A stretch of 64,000 bases of DNA from Massilia sp. Root418 (GCF_001425265.1 NZ_LMEC01000021.1:248001-312000); one strand, 5' to 3'; numbered from the stretch's first letter, positions 1 to 9,433 are shown. Numbers and translations are program-made. Notes: generated from the sequence alone by a model not told the origin.

Positions 1-140
1 GCCTGCTGCCGACCAAGGGCCTGACCCTGCCGCTGATGAGCTACGGCGGCACCGGCATCATGATTAACTGCGTCGGACTCGCGATCCTGCTCCGGATCGA
101 CTACGAGAACCGGGTCCTGATGCGCGGCGGCAGAATATGA
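1..140 (+). CDS. ftsW: Cell division lipid II polymerase FtsW (3' end only)
   Basis: Only the last 45 codons are in the window, read from base 3. The visible C-terminus has the SEDS-family pattern: a [15 protein letters not shown] loop, a final hydrophobic helix ([12 protein letters not shown]) and a short basic tail ending RGGRI. In the family this loop lies near the active site of the septal peptidoglycan glycosyltransferase, which works with FtsI. The stop overlaps the murG start as ATGA, so the two genes are probably translationally coupled. Identity is secure from the motif and the dcw position; the rest of the gene lies outside. Confidence 0.93.
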   Translation, partial: LLPTKGLTLPLMSYGGTGIMINCVGLAILLRIDYENRVLMRGGRI

Positions 141-1216
141 AACGACTGATGATCATGGCGGCCGGCACTGGCGGCCACATTTTCCCGGGCCTGGCGATCG
201 CGCAGACCATGCGCGCGCGCGGCTGGGAAGTGAGCTGGCTGGGCACCAGCCACGGCATGGAGCAGGAGCTGGTGCCGCAGCACGGCATCGCCATGGACGC
301 GATCCACTTCTCCGGCATGCGCGGCAAGGGCATCCGGCACAGCGTGGGCGGCGCCATCAAGATGCTGGGCGCCTTCGCTGACTGCTTCCGCTTCCTCGGC
401 CAGCGCAAGCCGGACGCGGTGCTGGGCATGGGCGGCTACGTCACGGTGCCGGGCGGCCTGATGGCGCGCCTGCGCGGCGTGCCTTCCGTGCTGGTGAACG
501 CCGACGCGGCGCTGCTGCTGTCGAACAAAACGCTGGCGCCGTTCGCCGAGCGCGTGTGCTTCGGCTTCCCGGCCGATTTCGGCGCGGCGGCCGGCAAGGC
601 TGTGGTCACCGGCAACCCGGTGCGCAAGGAAATCCTGGACATGGCCGCGCCCGAGGCGCGCTTCGAAGGCCGCGGCGGCGCGCTGCGCGTGCTGGTGGTG
701 GGCGGCAGCCTGGGCGCCAAGGCGCTCAACGACAACCTGCCCGCCGCGCTGGCGCTGATCCCGGATGCCCAGCGCCCGGTGGTGACGCACCAGTCGGGCA
801 AGAAGAACATCGACGCGCTGCGCACGGCCTACGCCGAGGCGGGCGTGCAGGCCACGGTGGTGGACTTCATCGACGACATGGCGCGCGCCTACGCCGAGGC
901 CGACGTGGTGGTCTGCCGCGCCGGCGCCATCACCGTATCCGAACTGACGGCGGCGGGCGTGGCCAGCGTGCTGGTGCCGCTGGTGGCCTCGACCACCAGC
1001 CACCAGCGCGACAACGCGCAGTGGATGGCGAAGCAGAACGCTGCCATCCACATGCCGCAGACGGAAATGAATCCGCGCAGCGTGGCAACCCTGCTGGAGA
1101 CGCTCACGCGCGGCGCCTGCCTGACCATGGCCGCGGCAGCCCGCAAGGCGGGCAAACGCGACGCCAACGAGGCGATCGCACAAGTACTGGAACAGATTGT
1201 GGAACACAAATCATGA
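137..1216 (+). CDS. murG: UDP-GlcNAc:undecaprenyl-PP-MurNAc-pentapeptide GlcNAc transferase
   Basis: MurG adds GlcNAc to lipid I on the inner face of the membrane, giving lipid II. The 359 residues are the usual family length. The N-terminal glycine loop [11 protein letters not shown] is at residues 8-18, a second glycine loop GGSLGAK lies near 189-195, and the UDP-GlcNAc binding stretch [16 protein letters not shown] is near 259-274. The ATG overlaps the ftsW stop, and the murG stop overlaps the murC start as ATGA, so translation is coupled on both sides. It belongs to the same transcription unit as the rest of the dcw cluster. Confidence 0.98.
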   Translation: MKRLMIMAAGTGGHIFPGLAIAQTMRARGWEVSWLGTSHGMEQELVPQHGIAMDAIHFSGMRGKGIRHSVGGAIKMLGAFADCFRFLGQRKPDAVLGMGGYVTVPGGLMARLRGVPSVLVNADAALLLSNKTLAPFAERVCFGFPADFGAAAGKAVVTGNPVRKEILDMAAPEARFEGRGGALRVLVVGGSLGAKALNDNLPAALALIPDAQRPVVTHQSGKKNIDALRTAYAEAGVQATVVDFIDDMARAYAEADVVVCRAGAITVSELTAAGVASVLVPLVASTTSHQRDNAQWMAKQNAAIHMPQTEMNPRSVATLLETLTRGACLTMAAAARKAGKRDANEAIAQVLEQIVEHKS

Positions 1217-2613
1217 AGCATAAAGTCAAGAACATACACTTCGTCGGCATCGGCGGCAGCGGCATGAGCGGCATCGCCGAAGTGCTGCTCACGCTGGGCT
1301 ATAAGGTCAGCGGCTCCGACCTGGGCGCCAACGCCGTCACCCAGCGCCTGGTCGACATGGGCGCCACGGTGCACCAGGGGCACGCCGAAACCCACATCGG
1401 CGACGCCGACGCGGTGGTCACCTCCACCGCCGTCAAGGCCGACAATCCGGAAGTGGTGGCGGCGCGCGCGCGCAAGATCCCCATCGTGCCGCGCGCGGTG
1501 ATGCTCGGCGAGCTGATGCGCCTGAAGCGCGGCATCGCCATCGCCGGCACGCACGGCAAGACCACCACCACCAGCCTGGTGGCCTCGGTGCTGGCGCAGG
1601 GCGGCCTGGACCCGACCTTCGTGATCGGCGGCCGCCTGACCGCAGCCGGCGCGAACGCGAAGCTGGGCAGCGGCGACTACCTGGTGGCGGAGGCCGATGA
1701 ATCGGACGCTTCCTTCCTGAACCTGACGCCGATGATTGAAGTGATTACCAATATCGACGCCGACCATATGGAAACGTATGAGCACGACTTCGAAAAGCTG
1801 AAACAGGCCTTCGTCCACTTCACGCACCGCCTGCCGTTCTACGGCCGCGCCATGCTGTGCATCGACGACGAGCACGTACGCAGCATCATCCCGCACGTGA
1901 CCAAGCCGATCACCACCTACGGCTTCCGCGAGGAGGCCGAAGTGCGCGCCGTGAACGCGCGCGCGGTCGGCGTGCAGATGCACTTCACCGTGCTGCAGGA
2001 AGGCTATCCGGACCTGGACGTGGTGCTGAACCAGCCCGGCATGCACAATGTGCTGAACGCCTGCTCGGCGGTCGCCATCGCGCGCGAAATCGGCATCAAG
2101 GACAGCGACACCCAGGCCGGCCTGGCCGGTTTTGCAGGCGTGGGCCGCCGCTTTACCCGCTACGGCGACGTTGCCGTCGGCGGCGACACCGCCAAGGGCA
2201 GCTTCGCCCTGGTGGACGACTTCGGACACCACCCTGTGGAAACGGAAGTGACCGTGGCCGCCGCGCGCGCAGCCTATCCGGGCCGGCGCCTGGTGCTGGC
2301 CTTCCAGCCGCACCGCTACAGCCGCACGCGCGACCTTTTCGAGGACTTCGCGCGCGTGCTCAGCTCCGTGGACGTGCTGGTGCTGGCCGACGTGTACGCG
2401 GCCGGCGAGCAAGCGATTGTGGCGGCCGACGGCCGCTCCCTGGCGCACGCGATCCGTGCGCGCGGCAAGGTCGAGCCGGTGTTCGTCGAGAACATCGCCG
2501 ACATGCCGGAAACCATCATGAACGTGGTGCGCGACGGCGACGTCGTGCTCACCATGGGCGCAGGCTCGATCAGCGGCGTCCCTGCAAAACTGACTACTTA
2601 CGCTAAGGCCTGA
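1213..2613 (+). CDS. murC: UDP-N-acetylmuramate--L-alanine ligase
   Basis: MurC is the cytoplasmic ATP-dependent ligase that adds the first peptide residue, L-Ala, to UDP-MurNAc. The 466-residue protein has the N-terminal Rossmann loop GIGGSGMSG (12-20) and the Mur-ligase P-loop GTHGKTTTT near 112-120. The central ligase segment includes [13 protein letters not shown], and the C-terminal Mur-ligase domain has DDFGHHPVE and [12 protein letters not shown] chose the ATG at 1213 because it overlaps the murG stop and leads straight into the Rossmann strand; the open frame extends further upstream but only inside murG. Only 4 bases separate its stop from ddl. Confidence 0.98.
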   Translation: MKHKVKNIHFVGIGGSGMSGIAEVLLTLGYKVSGSDLGANAVTQRLVDMGATVHQGHAETHIGDADAVVTSTAVKADNPEVVAARARKIPIVPRAVMLGELMRLKRGIAIAGTHGKTTTTSLVASVLAQGGLDPTFVIGGRLTAAGANAKLGSGDYLVAEADESDASFLNLTPMIEVITNIDADHMETYEHDFEKLKQAFVHFTHRLPFYGRAMLCIDDEHVRSIIPHVTKPITTYGFREEAEVRAVNARAVGVQMHFTVLQEGYPDLDVVLNQPGMHNVLNACSAVAIAREIGIKDSDTQAGLAGFAGVGRRFTRYGDVAVGGDTAKGSFALVDDFGHHPVETEVTVAAARAAYPGRRLVLAFQPHRYSRTRDLFEDFARVLSSVDVLVLADVYAAGEQAIVAADGRSLAHAIRARGKVEPVFVENIADMPETIMNVVRDGDVVLTMGAGSISGVPAKLTTYAKA

Positions 2614-2617
2614 AGAA

Positions 2618-3589
2618 GTGAACGCGACGACACAATTCCTCTCCGCGCAAGAAGCGCAAGCCTTCGGCAAAGTGGGCGTGCTGTTCGGCGGCCGCTCGGC
2701 CGAACGCGACGTGTCCATCATGTCCGGCAGCGGCGTGCTGGCGGCGCTGCAAAGCCAGGGCATCGATGCCCACGCCTTCGACCCCGGCCAGCGCTCGCTG
2801 GCCGAGCTGGCCGCTGAACAGTTCGACCGCGTGTTCATCGCGCTGCACGGCCGCTTCGGCGAAGACGGCAGCCTGCAGGGCGCGCTGGAACTGCTGGGCA
2901 TTCCTTACACCGGCAGCGGCGTGCTGGCCAGCTCGGTGGGCATGGACAAGATCACCACCAAGATCCTGTGGCTGGCAGAAAACCTGCCGACCCCGAAGTA
3001 CGCCGTGCTCAATGCGCACTCCGACCTGGGCCAGGTGGCGGCCGACCTCGGCCTGCCGCTGATCGTCAAGCCGCCGCATGAAGGCTCGACCATCGGCATC
3101 ACCAAGGTGGAGCAGGCCGGCGCCTTCCAGGCCGCCTACGACATCGCCGCCGCGCTGGACGACTCGGTGCTGGCCGAGGAATTCGTCACCGGCCGCGAAT
3201 TCACGGTGGCCGTGCTGGGCACCGGCGCCAGCGCGCGCGCGCTGCCCGTCGTCGAGATCGTGGCGCCGCAGGGCAATTACGACTACCAGAACAAATACTT
3301 CACCGACGACACGCAGTATTTCTGCCCGGCGGCGCTGGACCCGGCCCTGGCGGCGGAAATGCAGCGCATCGCCGTGCAGGCTTACCGTTCGCTGGGCTGC
3401 GAGGGATGGGGCCGGGTCGACGTGCTGCTGCGCGTGGCCGACAACAAGCCCTTCCTGCTGGAGGTGAACACCTCGCCCGGCATGACCAGCCACTCGCTGG
3501 TGCCGATGGCGGCGCGTGCGGAAGGCATCAGCTATGAACAGTTGTGCGTGGAGATCCTGCGCAGCGCACGACTGAAGATGAAGGGATAA
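2618..3589 (+). CDS. ddlB: D-alanine--D-alanine ligase
   Basis: Ddl makes the D-Ala-D-Ala dipeptide that MurF adds to the cell-wall precursor. It is an ATP-grasp enzyme of 323 residues, typical for DdlB. Visible motifs are [14 protein letters not shown] (24-37), [13 protein letters not shown] (about 77-89), the PYTGSG loop before the ATP-grasp core, and the C-terminal Mg-binding stretch [12 protein letters not shown] starting at residue 282. The start is GTG, 4 bases after the murC stop. An in-frame start near codon 1 is the only one that keeps the N-terminal strand. Its stop lies 5 bases before the ftsQ ATG. Confidence 0.97.
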   Translation: MNATTQFLSAQEAQAFGKVGVLFGGRSAERDVSIMSGSGVLAALQSQGIDAHAFDPGQRSLAELAAEQFDRVFIALHGRFGEDGSLQGALELLGIPYTGSGVLASSVGMDKITTKILWLAENLPTPKYAVLNAHSDLGQVAADLGLPLIVKPPHEGSTIGITKVEQAGAFQAAYDIAAALDDSVLAEEFVTGREFTVAVLGTGASARALPVVEIVAPQGNYDYQNKYFTDDTQYFCPAALDPALAAEMQRIAVQAYRSLGCEGWGRVDVLLRVADNKPFLLEVNTSPGMTSHSLVPMAARAEGISYEQLCVEILRSARLKMKG

Positions 3590-3594
3590 GCAGC

Positions 3595-4362
3595 ATGTGG
3601 CAAGACGCGAAAGCCTTGAACGCAACCGCCAGCGGCATTTTTGCCGCGGTGGTGCTGGCTTGCGCGGCTTCCGTGGTGTGGTGGGTATCGCAGCGGCCGA
3701 TGTTCAACCTGCGCACCATCCGCGTTGAAACGATGGACCGCGCCGAACTGCGCCATGTGAACCACCTGACGCTGCAGGCCGGCACCGCCGGCCGCATCCG
3801 GGGCAATTTCTTCACCAGCAACCTGGACTCGGTGCGGCAGGCATTCGAATCCGTGCCCTGGGTGCGGCGCGCCACAGTGCGCCGCGAATGGCCGGACCAG
3901 CTGGTGGTGGCGCTGGAAGAGCACGAGGCGCTGGGCACCTGGGGCGAGGATGGCCGCCTGCTGTCGACCAAGGGCGACGTGTTTACCGCCAACCTGGCCG
4001 AGGCGGAAGAGGACCACGAGCTGCCTGCCTTCTCCGGACCGGAGGGCAGCGAGAAGGAAGTGCTGTCGCGCTTCGGCGAACTGAAGGCGTGGTTCGCGCC
4101 GGCGCAGCTGGAGCCGCAGGCGCTGGACCTGTCGGGCCGATACGCCTGGAAGGTGAAGCTGAACAACGGCATGAGCGTGGAGCTGGGGCGCGAGCAGTCG
4201 CGCTCCATGCTGAAGGAGCGGGTGGACCGGCTGGTGGGCATCTGGCCGCAGCTGGCGAGCCGGGTGCAGAACATTGAAACGATAGACATGCGGTACCAGA
4301 ACGGATTGGCGCTGAGCGCAACGGGTTTGAAGATTCCGCCCGAAGTTAAGAAAACCAAGTAA
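3595..4362 (+). CDS. ftsQ: Cell division protein FtsQ
   Basis: FtsQ is the bitopic divisome protein that links FtsA/FtsZ-associated early proteins to FtsL, FtsB and FtsW/FtsI. The 255-residue protein has a short cytoplasmic N-terminus and one membrane helix at about residues 15-32 (IFAAVVLACAASVVWWVS). A POTRA domain begins at FNLRTIRVE, followed by the FtsQ/DivIB beta domain with VPWVRRATVRREWPDQL. I took the ATG at 3595 because it gives the family N-terminus directly before the helix. An upstream in-frame start at 3544 would run inside ddl. Confidence 0.95.
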   Translation: MWQDAKALNATASGIFAAVVLACAASVVWWVSQRPMFNLRTIRVETMDRAELRHVNHLTLQAGTAGRIRGNFFTSNLDSVRQAFESVPWVRRATVRREWPDQLVVALEEHEALGTWGEDGRLLSTKGDVFTANLAEAEEDHELPAFSGPEGSEKEVLSRFGELKAWFAPAQLEPQALDLSGRYAWKVKLNNGMSVELGREQSRSMLKERVDRLVGIWPQLASRVQNIETIDMRYQNGLALSATGLKIPPEVKKTK

Positions 4363-4376
4363 AGCAGGCAAAACAG

Positions 4377-5609
4377 ATGACAAAAGACGCGAAAAACCTG
4401 ATCGTCGGCCTCGACATCGGCACCTCGAAAGTGGTGGCCGTGGTGGCCGAGGTGATGGGCGATGGACGCCACGAAGTGATCGGGCTGGGCCAGCACGAAT
4501 CGAAGGGCTTGAAGAAGGGCGTGGTGGTCAACATCGAAGCGACCGTCGAGTCCATCCAGCGCGCGCTGGAAGAAGCCGAGCTGATGGCCGACTGCAAGAT
4601 CCGCAATGTGTACGCGGGCATCGCCGGCAGCCATATCCGCTCCTTCAATTCGAGCGGCATGGTGGCCATCAAGGACAAGGAAGTGACGGCCACCGACGTG
4701 GCGCGCGTCATCGAAACGGCCAAGGCGGTTAACATCCCGACCGACCAGCAGCTGCTGCATACGGTGCCGCAGGAATTCATCGTCGACAGCCAGGAAGACG
4801 TGCGCGAGCCGATCGGCATGAGCGGCATCCGCCTGGAAGTGAAGGTGCACATCGTCACCGGCGCGGTGAGCGCGGTGCAGAACATCGTCAAGTGCGTGCG
4901 CCGCTGCGGCCTGGAAGTGTCGGACCTGATCCTGCAGCCGATGGCCTCGGCCGACGCGGTGCTCACGCCGGACGAGAAGGAACTGGGCGTGGTGCTGATC
5001 GACATTGGCGGCGGCACCACCGACGTGGCCGTGTTCTCGGACGGCGCCATCCGCCACACCGCGGTGATTCCGATCGCCGGCGACCAGATCACCAACGACA
5101 TCGCCATGGCGCTGCGCACCCCGACCTCGGAAGCGGAAGAGATCAAGATCCGCTACGGCGTGGCCAAGCAGGTGCTGGCCGATCCCGGCGAGCACCTGGA
5201 AGTGCCTGGCCTGGGCGACCGCGGCCCGCGCAACCTGTCGCGCCAGGCGCTGGCGGCGGTGATCGAGCCGCGCGTCGAAGAGCTGTTCGCCATGGTGCAC
5301 CAGGTGGTGCGCGAATCGGGCTACGAAGGCGTGCTGTCTTCGGGCATCGTGCTCACCGGCGGCACCTCCATCATGCCGGGCATGGTGGAAATGGCGGAAG
5401 ACATATTCCTCAAGCCGGCGCGCATGGGCACGCCGGACTATCGCGGCCAGCTGGCGGACGTGGTGCGCTCCCCGCGCTACGCCACCGTGCTGGGCCTGTT
5501 GTTGGAAGCGAAAAAGCAGTACCTGCGCGGCCATATCGTTACGCGCCAGGATGGGTCGGTGAAGGCAGTGTGGCAGCGCATGAAGGAATGGTTCCTCGGT
5601 AATTTCTGA
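4377..5609 (+). CDS. ftsA: Cell division protein FtsA
   Basis: FtsA is the actin-like ATPase that tethers FtsZ filaments to the membrane. The 410-residue protein has the phosphate-1 loop GLDIGTSKVVAVVAEV near the N-terminus, the SHS2-type 1C subdomain, the phosphate-2 loop IDIGGGTTDVAVF and the adenosine motif VLTGGTSIMPG. The C-terminus (VKAVWQRMKEWFLGNF) is an amphipathic helix fitting the membrane-targeting sequence. It follows ftsQ by 14 bases. A 124-base gap with a large hairpin separates it from ftsZ, so ftsZ can probably be expressed independently. Confidence 0.98.
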   Translation: MTKDAKNLIVGLDIGTSKVVAVVAEVMGDGRHEVIGLGQHESKGLKKGVVVNIEATVESIQRALEEAELMADCKIRNVYAGIAGSHIRSFNSSGMVAIKDKEVTATDVARVIETAKAVNIPTDQQLLHTVPQEFIVDSQEDVREPIGMSGIRLEVKVHIVTGAVSAVQNIVKCVRRCGLEVSDLILQPMASADAVLTPDEKELGVVLIDIGGGTTDVAVFSDGAIRHTAVIPIAGDQITNDIAMALRTPTSEAEEIKIRYGVAKQVLADPGEHLEVPGLGDRGPRNLSRQALAAVIEPRVEELFAMVHQVVRESGYEGVLSSGIVLTGGTSIMPGMVEMAEDIFLKPARMGTPDYRGQLADVVRSPRYATVLGLLLEAKKQYLRGHIVTRQDGSVKAVWQRMKEWFLGNF

Positions 5610-5661
5610 AGTAGTGGTTTGCGGCGTGAAGTTCGGATAAATATTTTTAATTGAAACCGCA

Positions 5662-5711
5662 GTTTTCAATCCCCAGCTCTCCTAACGATATGAGGACTGG
5701 CGATTGAAAAC
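5662..5711 (+). promoter_or_regulatory. Large inverted repeat in the ftsA-ftsZ gap
   Basis: Two 15-base arms (5662-5676 and 5697-5711) are complementary at 14 of 15 positions. A short inner pair lies inside (TCCT at 5680-5683 with AGGA at 5693-5696), so transcript or DNA could fold into one long hairpin. It sits 22 bases before the ftsZ ATG, just upstream of the ribosome-binding site ATAGGAG. There is no T-tract, so it does not look like an intrinsic terminator. A role in RNA stability, translation control or protein binding is inference. Confidence 0.6.
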
Positions 5712-5733
5712 GGCATTCTGATAGGAGCACATC

Positions 5734-6954
5734 ATGGAGTTTGATATGGTCGATAACGCAGCTTTGGGCACCGTCATCAAGGTCGTCGGCGTCGGCGGAG
5801 CAGGTGGCAATGCAGTTCAGCACATGATCAACAAGGGTATGAGCGGCGTGGAGTTCATCGCCGCCAATACCGACGCGCAGGCGCTGTCGGCCTCGAAGGC
5901 GAGCAACATCATCCAGATCGGCGAGACCGGCCTGGGCGCGGGCATGAAGCCGGAAGTGGGCCGCAAGCTGGCCGAAGAATCGCGCGCGCGCATTGAAGAC
6001 GCGCTGCGCGGCGCGCACATGGTGTTCATCGCCGCAGGCATGGGCGGCGGCACCGGCACCGGCGCCGCGCCGATCGTCGCAGAAGTGGCGAAAGCCATGG
6101 GCGCGCTGACCGTGGCGGTGGTGTCGAAACCGTTCTCGCACGAAGGCCAGAAGTGCATGGACATCGCCGACGAAGGCCTGGAGCAGCTGAGCCAGAACGT
6201 CGACTCGCTGATCGTGATCCTGAACGAGAAGCTGGAAGAGATCTACGAAGACGAATCGCTGATCGAGTGGCTGCAGCACGCCGACGATGTGCTCAACAAC
6301 GCGGTGGCCGGCATTGCCGAGATCATCAACGTGCCGGGCCACATCAACGTCGACTTCAACGACGTGAAAACCATCATGGGCGAGCAGGGCAAGGCCATGA
6401 TGGGCACCGCCACCGCGTCCGGCGTGGACCGCGCACGCATCGCCGCCGAGCAGGCCGTGGCCTCGCCGCTGCTGGACGGCGTGGACCTGTCCGGCGCGCG
6501 CGGCGTGCTGGTGAACGTGACCGCGTCGCGCGGCCTGAAAGGTAAAGAGATCAAGGAAGTCATGGCTGCCGTGCGCGCCTTCGCCGCGCCGGACGCGTCG
6601 ATCGCGCAGGGCATCGCCTACGACGACGAGATGGGCGACGCGATCCGCGTGACCGTGGTGGCCACCGGCCTGGGCAAGGGCAAGAAGCATGTGCAGCTGG
6701 TACAGCAGCCAATGCTGCGCACCGGCACCCACAACGCCCCGCAGGCAGCGCTGGGCGGCGGCGCCGTGACCTCGTCGGTGACGATGGGCGGCGCGGGCGG
6801 CGGCATTTCGGGCGGCGGCGCGCAAGCGTTCGACGGCATGAAAGCACCGGCCGTGTGGCGCCGCGAATCGGCTTCCGAGCAGGTCAACGCGCTGCAGAAG
6901 TCGGGCATGGAGACCTACGACATCCCGGCCTTCCTGCGCAAGCAAGCCGACTAA
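5734..6954 (+). CDS. ftsZ: Cell division GTPase FtsZ
   Basis: FtsZ is the tubulin-like GTPase that builds the Z ring. The 406-residue protein has the nucleotide loop GVGGAGGNAVQHM (about 19-31), the tubulin signature GMGGGTGTGAAPI (about 104-116), and the T7 loop NVDFNDVKTIM, which completes the neighbour's GTPase site. A Gly/Ala/Val-rich linker leads to the conserved tail YDIPAFLRKQAD, which binds FtsA, ZipA and ZapD. ATG 5734 has a good ribosome-binding site (AGGAG); an internal ATG at 5746 is an alternative. ZapD, a partner protein, is encoded at 23.4-24.1 kb. Confidence 0.99.
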   Translation: MEFDMVDNAALGTVIKVVGVGGAGGNAVQHMINKGMSGVEFIAANTDAQALSASKASNIIQIGETGLGAGMKPEVGRKLAEESRARIEDALRGAHMVFIAAGMGGGTGTGAAPIVAEVAKAMGALTVAVVSKPFSHEGQKCMDIADEGLEQLSQNVDSLIVILNEKLEEIYEDESLIEWLQHADDVLNNAVAGIAEIINVPGHINVDFNDVKTIMGEQGKAMMGTATASGVDRARIAAEQAVASPLLDGVDLSGARGVLVNVTASRGLKGKEIKEVMAAVRAFAAPDASIAQGIAYDDEMGDAIRVTVVATGLGKGKKHVQLVQQPMLRTGTHNAPQAALGGGAVTSSVTMGGAGGGISGGGAQAFDGMKAPAVWRRESASEQVNALQKSGMETYDIPAFLRKQAD

Positions 6955-7013
6955 GTCCGCTTCCGACGCTTCCCCGTAACCTCTGGCATACTGCTAGTTC
7001 GTGCCAGAGGCAT

Positions 7014-7036
7014 GCCGCGCCCTGCGCGGCTTTTTT
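7014..7036 (+). terminator. Intrinsic terminator after ftsZ
   Basis: Stem GCCGCGC (7014-7020) pairs perfectly with GCGCGGC (7024-7030) across a 3-base loop and is followed by six T (7031-7036). It ends the dcw transcription unit 60 bases after the ftsZ stop and directly precedes the peroxiredoxin leader. Confidence 0.88.
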
Positions 7037-7061
7037 ACAACCATACAAAAGGAGTCAAGAC

Positions 7062-7565
7062 ATGACCATCAAGATTGGCGACAAACTGCCGGAAGGCACC
7101 CTGTCCGAATTCATCGAAACCGAAACCGAAGGCTGCTCGCTGGGCCCGAACACGTTCAAAGTCGAAGACCTGGTCAAGGGCAAGAAGATCGCGATCTTCG
7201 GCCTGCCAGGCGCCTACACCCCTACCTGCTCGGCGCAGCACGTGCCGGGCTACGTCAAGCACGCCGCCGACCTGAAGGCCAAGGGCGTGGACGAGATCTG
7301 GTGCATCAGCGTGAACGACGCCTTCGTCATGGGCGCCTGGGGCCGCGACCAGAAAGCCACCGGCACCGTGCGCATGATGGCTGACGGCAACGCCGCCTAC
7401 TCCAAGGCACTGGGCCTGGACGCCGACTTCAGCAAGTTCGGCATGGGCACCCGCTCGCAGCGCTACTCCATGCTGGTGGAAGACGGCGTGGTCAAGCAGC
7501 TCAACGTGGAACAGGGCGGCAAGTTCGAAGTCTCGAACGCGGAAACCCTGCTGGGCCAGCTGTAA
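7062..7565 (+). CDS. Peroxiredoxin, Prx5 type
   Basis: This thiol peroxidase reduces hydrogen peroxide or organic hydroperoxides with glutathione, glutaredoxin or thioredoxin as donor. The 167-residue protein shows the Prx5/AhpC-TSA pattern PGAYTPTCS with the peroxidatic cysteine at C56, the conserved Arg in the downstream segment, and the family pieces DEIWCISVNDAFVMGAWG and FGMGTRSQRYSML. There is no fused glutaredoxin domain. ATG 7062 follows AAAGGAGTCAAGAC, a strong ribosome-binding site. It lies alone between two terminators, so it is probably monocistronic. The reductant cannot be told from sequence. Confidence 0.93.
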   Translation: MTIKIGDKLPEGTLSEFIETETEGCSLGPNTFKVEDLVKGKKIAIFGLPGAYTPTCSAQHVPGYVKHAADLKAKGVDEIWCISVNDAFVMGAWGRDQKATGTVRMMADGNAAYSKALGLDADFSKFGMGTRSQRYSMLVEDGVVKQLNVEQGGKFEVSNAETLLGQL

Positions 7566-7591
7566 TCACAGCCCCTCCGCAGCACAGCAAG

Positions 7592-7614
7592 ACGGCGCCG
7601 AGGCGCCGTTTTTT
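7592..7614. terminator. Terminator between convergent genes
   Basis: ACGGCGCC (7592-7599) and GGCGCCGT (7602-7609) form a perfect 8-bp stem with a 2-base spacer, followed by a T-run to 7614. It lies between the peroxiredoxin stop and the stop of the convergent SET gene, and serves the plus-strand gene. Confidence 0.85.
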
Positions 7615-7616
7615 GT

Positions 7617-8120
7617 TTACGCGGCTTTTTGCGCGGCGCTTTTTACCGGCTTGCGGCTGCGGCGCTTGGGGGCCAGCATGACGCCGCTGCAGGACGGGGC
7701 GCCGCAGTAGCAGGCGAAGGCGCGCTTGACGGCGGGCGTGTGGCGCGCCTCGTAGATCAGGGCGTAGTTGTAGTTGAGCTCATCGCCGGCTTCGATGTGG
7801 TGCAGCGAGTAGATGAACACCCGGCCGTCTTCCTCGTAGGCTTCGCAGTTCGGTTCGCAGGCGTGGTTGATGAAGCGCGCCTCGTTGCCGCCGCTGCCGC
7901 CGTCGATCAGATTGCCGTCTTCCAGGCTGAAGAAGAAGGTGTGGTTGATGGGGCCGCCGCCCGCTTCCGCGCGGCGCGCCGACTCGTCGCTGGTGATGCG
8001 CTCGCCGGTGTACTCGATGATGCGCGTGCCGGGCGGGATATCCACGCGCGCGAACACGCCGCGGCCGTGGATGGGCGATTCTTTGACGATGAAGAGCGGG
8101 GTGTCGGTGGAGGTCAGCAT
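7617..8120 (-). CDS. SET domain protein with post-SET cysteines
   Basis: SET domains are S-adenosylmethionine-dependent protein lysine methyltransferases. The 167 residues are almost all SET domain: HGRGVFARVDIPPGTRIIEYTGE (split as SET-N, about 18-40), the signature ARFINHACEPNC (81-92), and the catalytic Tyr region ELNYNYALIY. A post-SET CxCx4C zinc motif follows at C137, C139 and C144, with a basic tail of Lys/Arg repeats. I chose ATG 8120, which starts just before the SET fold; an upstream in-frame start at 8156 is weaker. Small SET proteins like this occur in many bacteria. Their substrates are mostly unknown, so a function beyond the fold is not claimed. Confidence 0.88.
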   Translation of the reverse strand: MLTSTDTPLFIVKESPIHGRGVFARVDIPPGTRIIEYTGERITSDESARRAEAGGGPINHTFFFSLEDGNLIDGGSGGNEARFINHACEPNCEAYEEDGRVFIYSLHHIEAGDELNYNYALIYEARHTPAVKRAFACYCGAPSCSGVMLAPKRRSRKPVKSAAQKAA

Positions 8121-8183
8121 GGCGGTAATATACCGTGCTTGCGGCGCGCGTGCCATACCCGCCGCAAGCGTGTCATGCCGCCG

Positions 8184-8618
8184 TCAGAACCAGCCGTTCT
8201 CGGACAGCATTACCTTCTTGTAGTAGTCGATATTGGCGCGCGTGGCGAACCAGGCGGCGCCGACGATCCACAGCGCGCGGTCGACCGATTGCTCGGGCAT
8301 GCCGAGCGCCACCAGCACCAGGCCGATGAGGGTGCTGGCCACCATGGTCAGCAGGGTGTAGCTGATGGCTTTGCGCCACATGCCCTTGACCAGGTAGTAG
8401 ATCGTGCTGAACAGGAAGGCCCAGATATTGAAGCTGACCCGAAAGCGCTCGCCGAAAGCCAGCTCCTTGAACCTGGGCAGCTTCACGCCGCCCGCTTTTT
8501 CCAGCAGTGCGAATTTGTGTTTCCAGCCGGGCGACAACGACAGGTAGGCGGCGTTGTCTTTGCTGGTGGTTTCGGACAATGATGCGGCCGGCGGGGCGTA
8601 CGGGGAAGGCTGGTCCAT
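8184..8618 (-). CDS. DUF2628 membrane protein
   Basis: The 144-residue protein has two or three hydrophobic segments in its C-terminal half (around WAFLFSTIYYLVKGMW, then TLLTMVASTLIGLVLVAL, then ALWIVGAAWFATRA). It matches the DUF2628 pattern SPGWKHKFALLEKAGG near the start and RANIDYYKKVMLSENGWF at the end. The function is unknown. A paralogue with an added zinc ribbon lies about 2 kb away at 10389-10844, sharing both landmark stretches. It lies on the reverse strand, 63 bases from the SET gene start. Confidence 0.75.
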   Translation of the reverse strand: MDQPSPYAPPAASLSETTSKDNAAYLSLSPGWKHKFALLEKAGGVKLPRFKELAFGERFRVSFNIWAFLFSTIYYLVKGMWRKAISYTLLTMVASTLIGLVLVALGMPEQSVDRALWIVGAAWFATRANIDYYKKVMLSENGWF

Positions 8619-8764
8619 GTGGTCTTTTTCGCGGATGGTGGATGGAGTCGAATTCTACGACTCCGTCACCGCGCGAATGTACGTGCATTGTCACAAATCT
8701 GTATCTGAGTGGAAATTATTGTATCCCTGGCGTACAGCCGGCCGGTGGGCCGGCTGCGCCGCGT

Positions 8765-9301
8765 TCAGTCGGCGGCCGGGAAGTCCAGCGCCGTGTCGTT
8801 GACGCGGTTCACCAGGTTGGTGAACGTGATGCTGGAAATCGCGAGCAGGGTGTCGACGATTTGCGCGTCGCTGTAGCCTGCCGCTTTCACTGCCGCCACC
8901 ACCTCGGCCGGTACGGTACCGCTGCTGGTGGCCAGGGCGTGGGCGAAGCTGGCCAGGGCGTCGGTGCGTTCGTCGCCGGAGGGCTCGCCTTTGCGCACGG
9001 CCAGGATGGCTGGACGGCTCAAGCCGGCTTTCGACCCCATCAGCGTGTGCGCGGCCAGGCAGTAGTCACAGCCCGCGTCTTCGCTGATGGCCAACTTGAT
9101 GACCTCGATTTCCCTGGCGCTCAGGCTGGATTTTTTCAGCGCGCCGTCCAGGTTGAGGGCGGCTTCCAGTGCTACCGGGCTGTTGCTGCCCACTGCCACA
9201 TAGGCGTTCGGCACCATGCCGATGGCGCCTTTGATGGCGGTGAACAGCTGGGCGGCGTGGCCGGTGGCTTCAGGGATGGCGATGGTGTGCAGGCGGCTCA
9301 T
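8765..9301 (-). CDS. AhpD-like carboxymuconolactone decarboxylase family protein
   Basis: The 178-residue all-helical protein has the AhpD active-site pattern CxxCxxxH (C78, C81, H85) within DAGCDYCLAAH. In the family this supports alkylhydroperoxidase activity through the two cysteines. Other matching parts are SAREIEVIKLAIS before the motif and FTNLVNRVNDTALDFP at the end, typical of the uncharacterised peroxidase-related group. It is divergent from an AraC regulator with a 132-base shared upstream region, so regulation of this gene by that protein is likely. The substrate is unknown. Confidence 0.88.
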   Translation of the reverse strand: MSRLHTIAIPEATGHAAQLFTAIKGAIGMVPNAYVAVGSNSPVALEAALNLDGALKKSSLSAREIEVIKLAISEDAGCDYCLAAHTLMGSKAGLSRPAILAVRKGEPSGDERTDALASFAHALATSSGTVPAEVVAAVKAAGYSDAQIVDTLLAISSITFTNLVNRVNDTALDFPAAD

Positions 9302-9433
9302 GATGGTTTCCTTTTCAGTTGGGGACCGACTGGTTTGTGTGTCGGCATGGAAAGAAGTTTAAGCCGCTGGGATGAATCTTTTAATGCCTGAAATGCGCTA
9401 AAATTTGCTCAACCGTCTCATCTGAGGAAGGTC

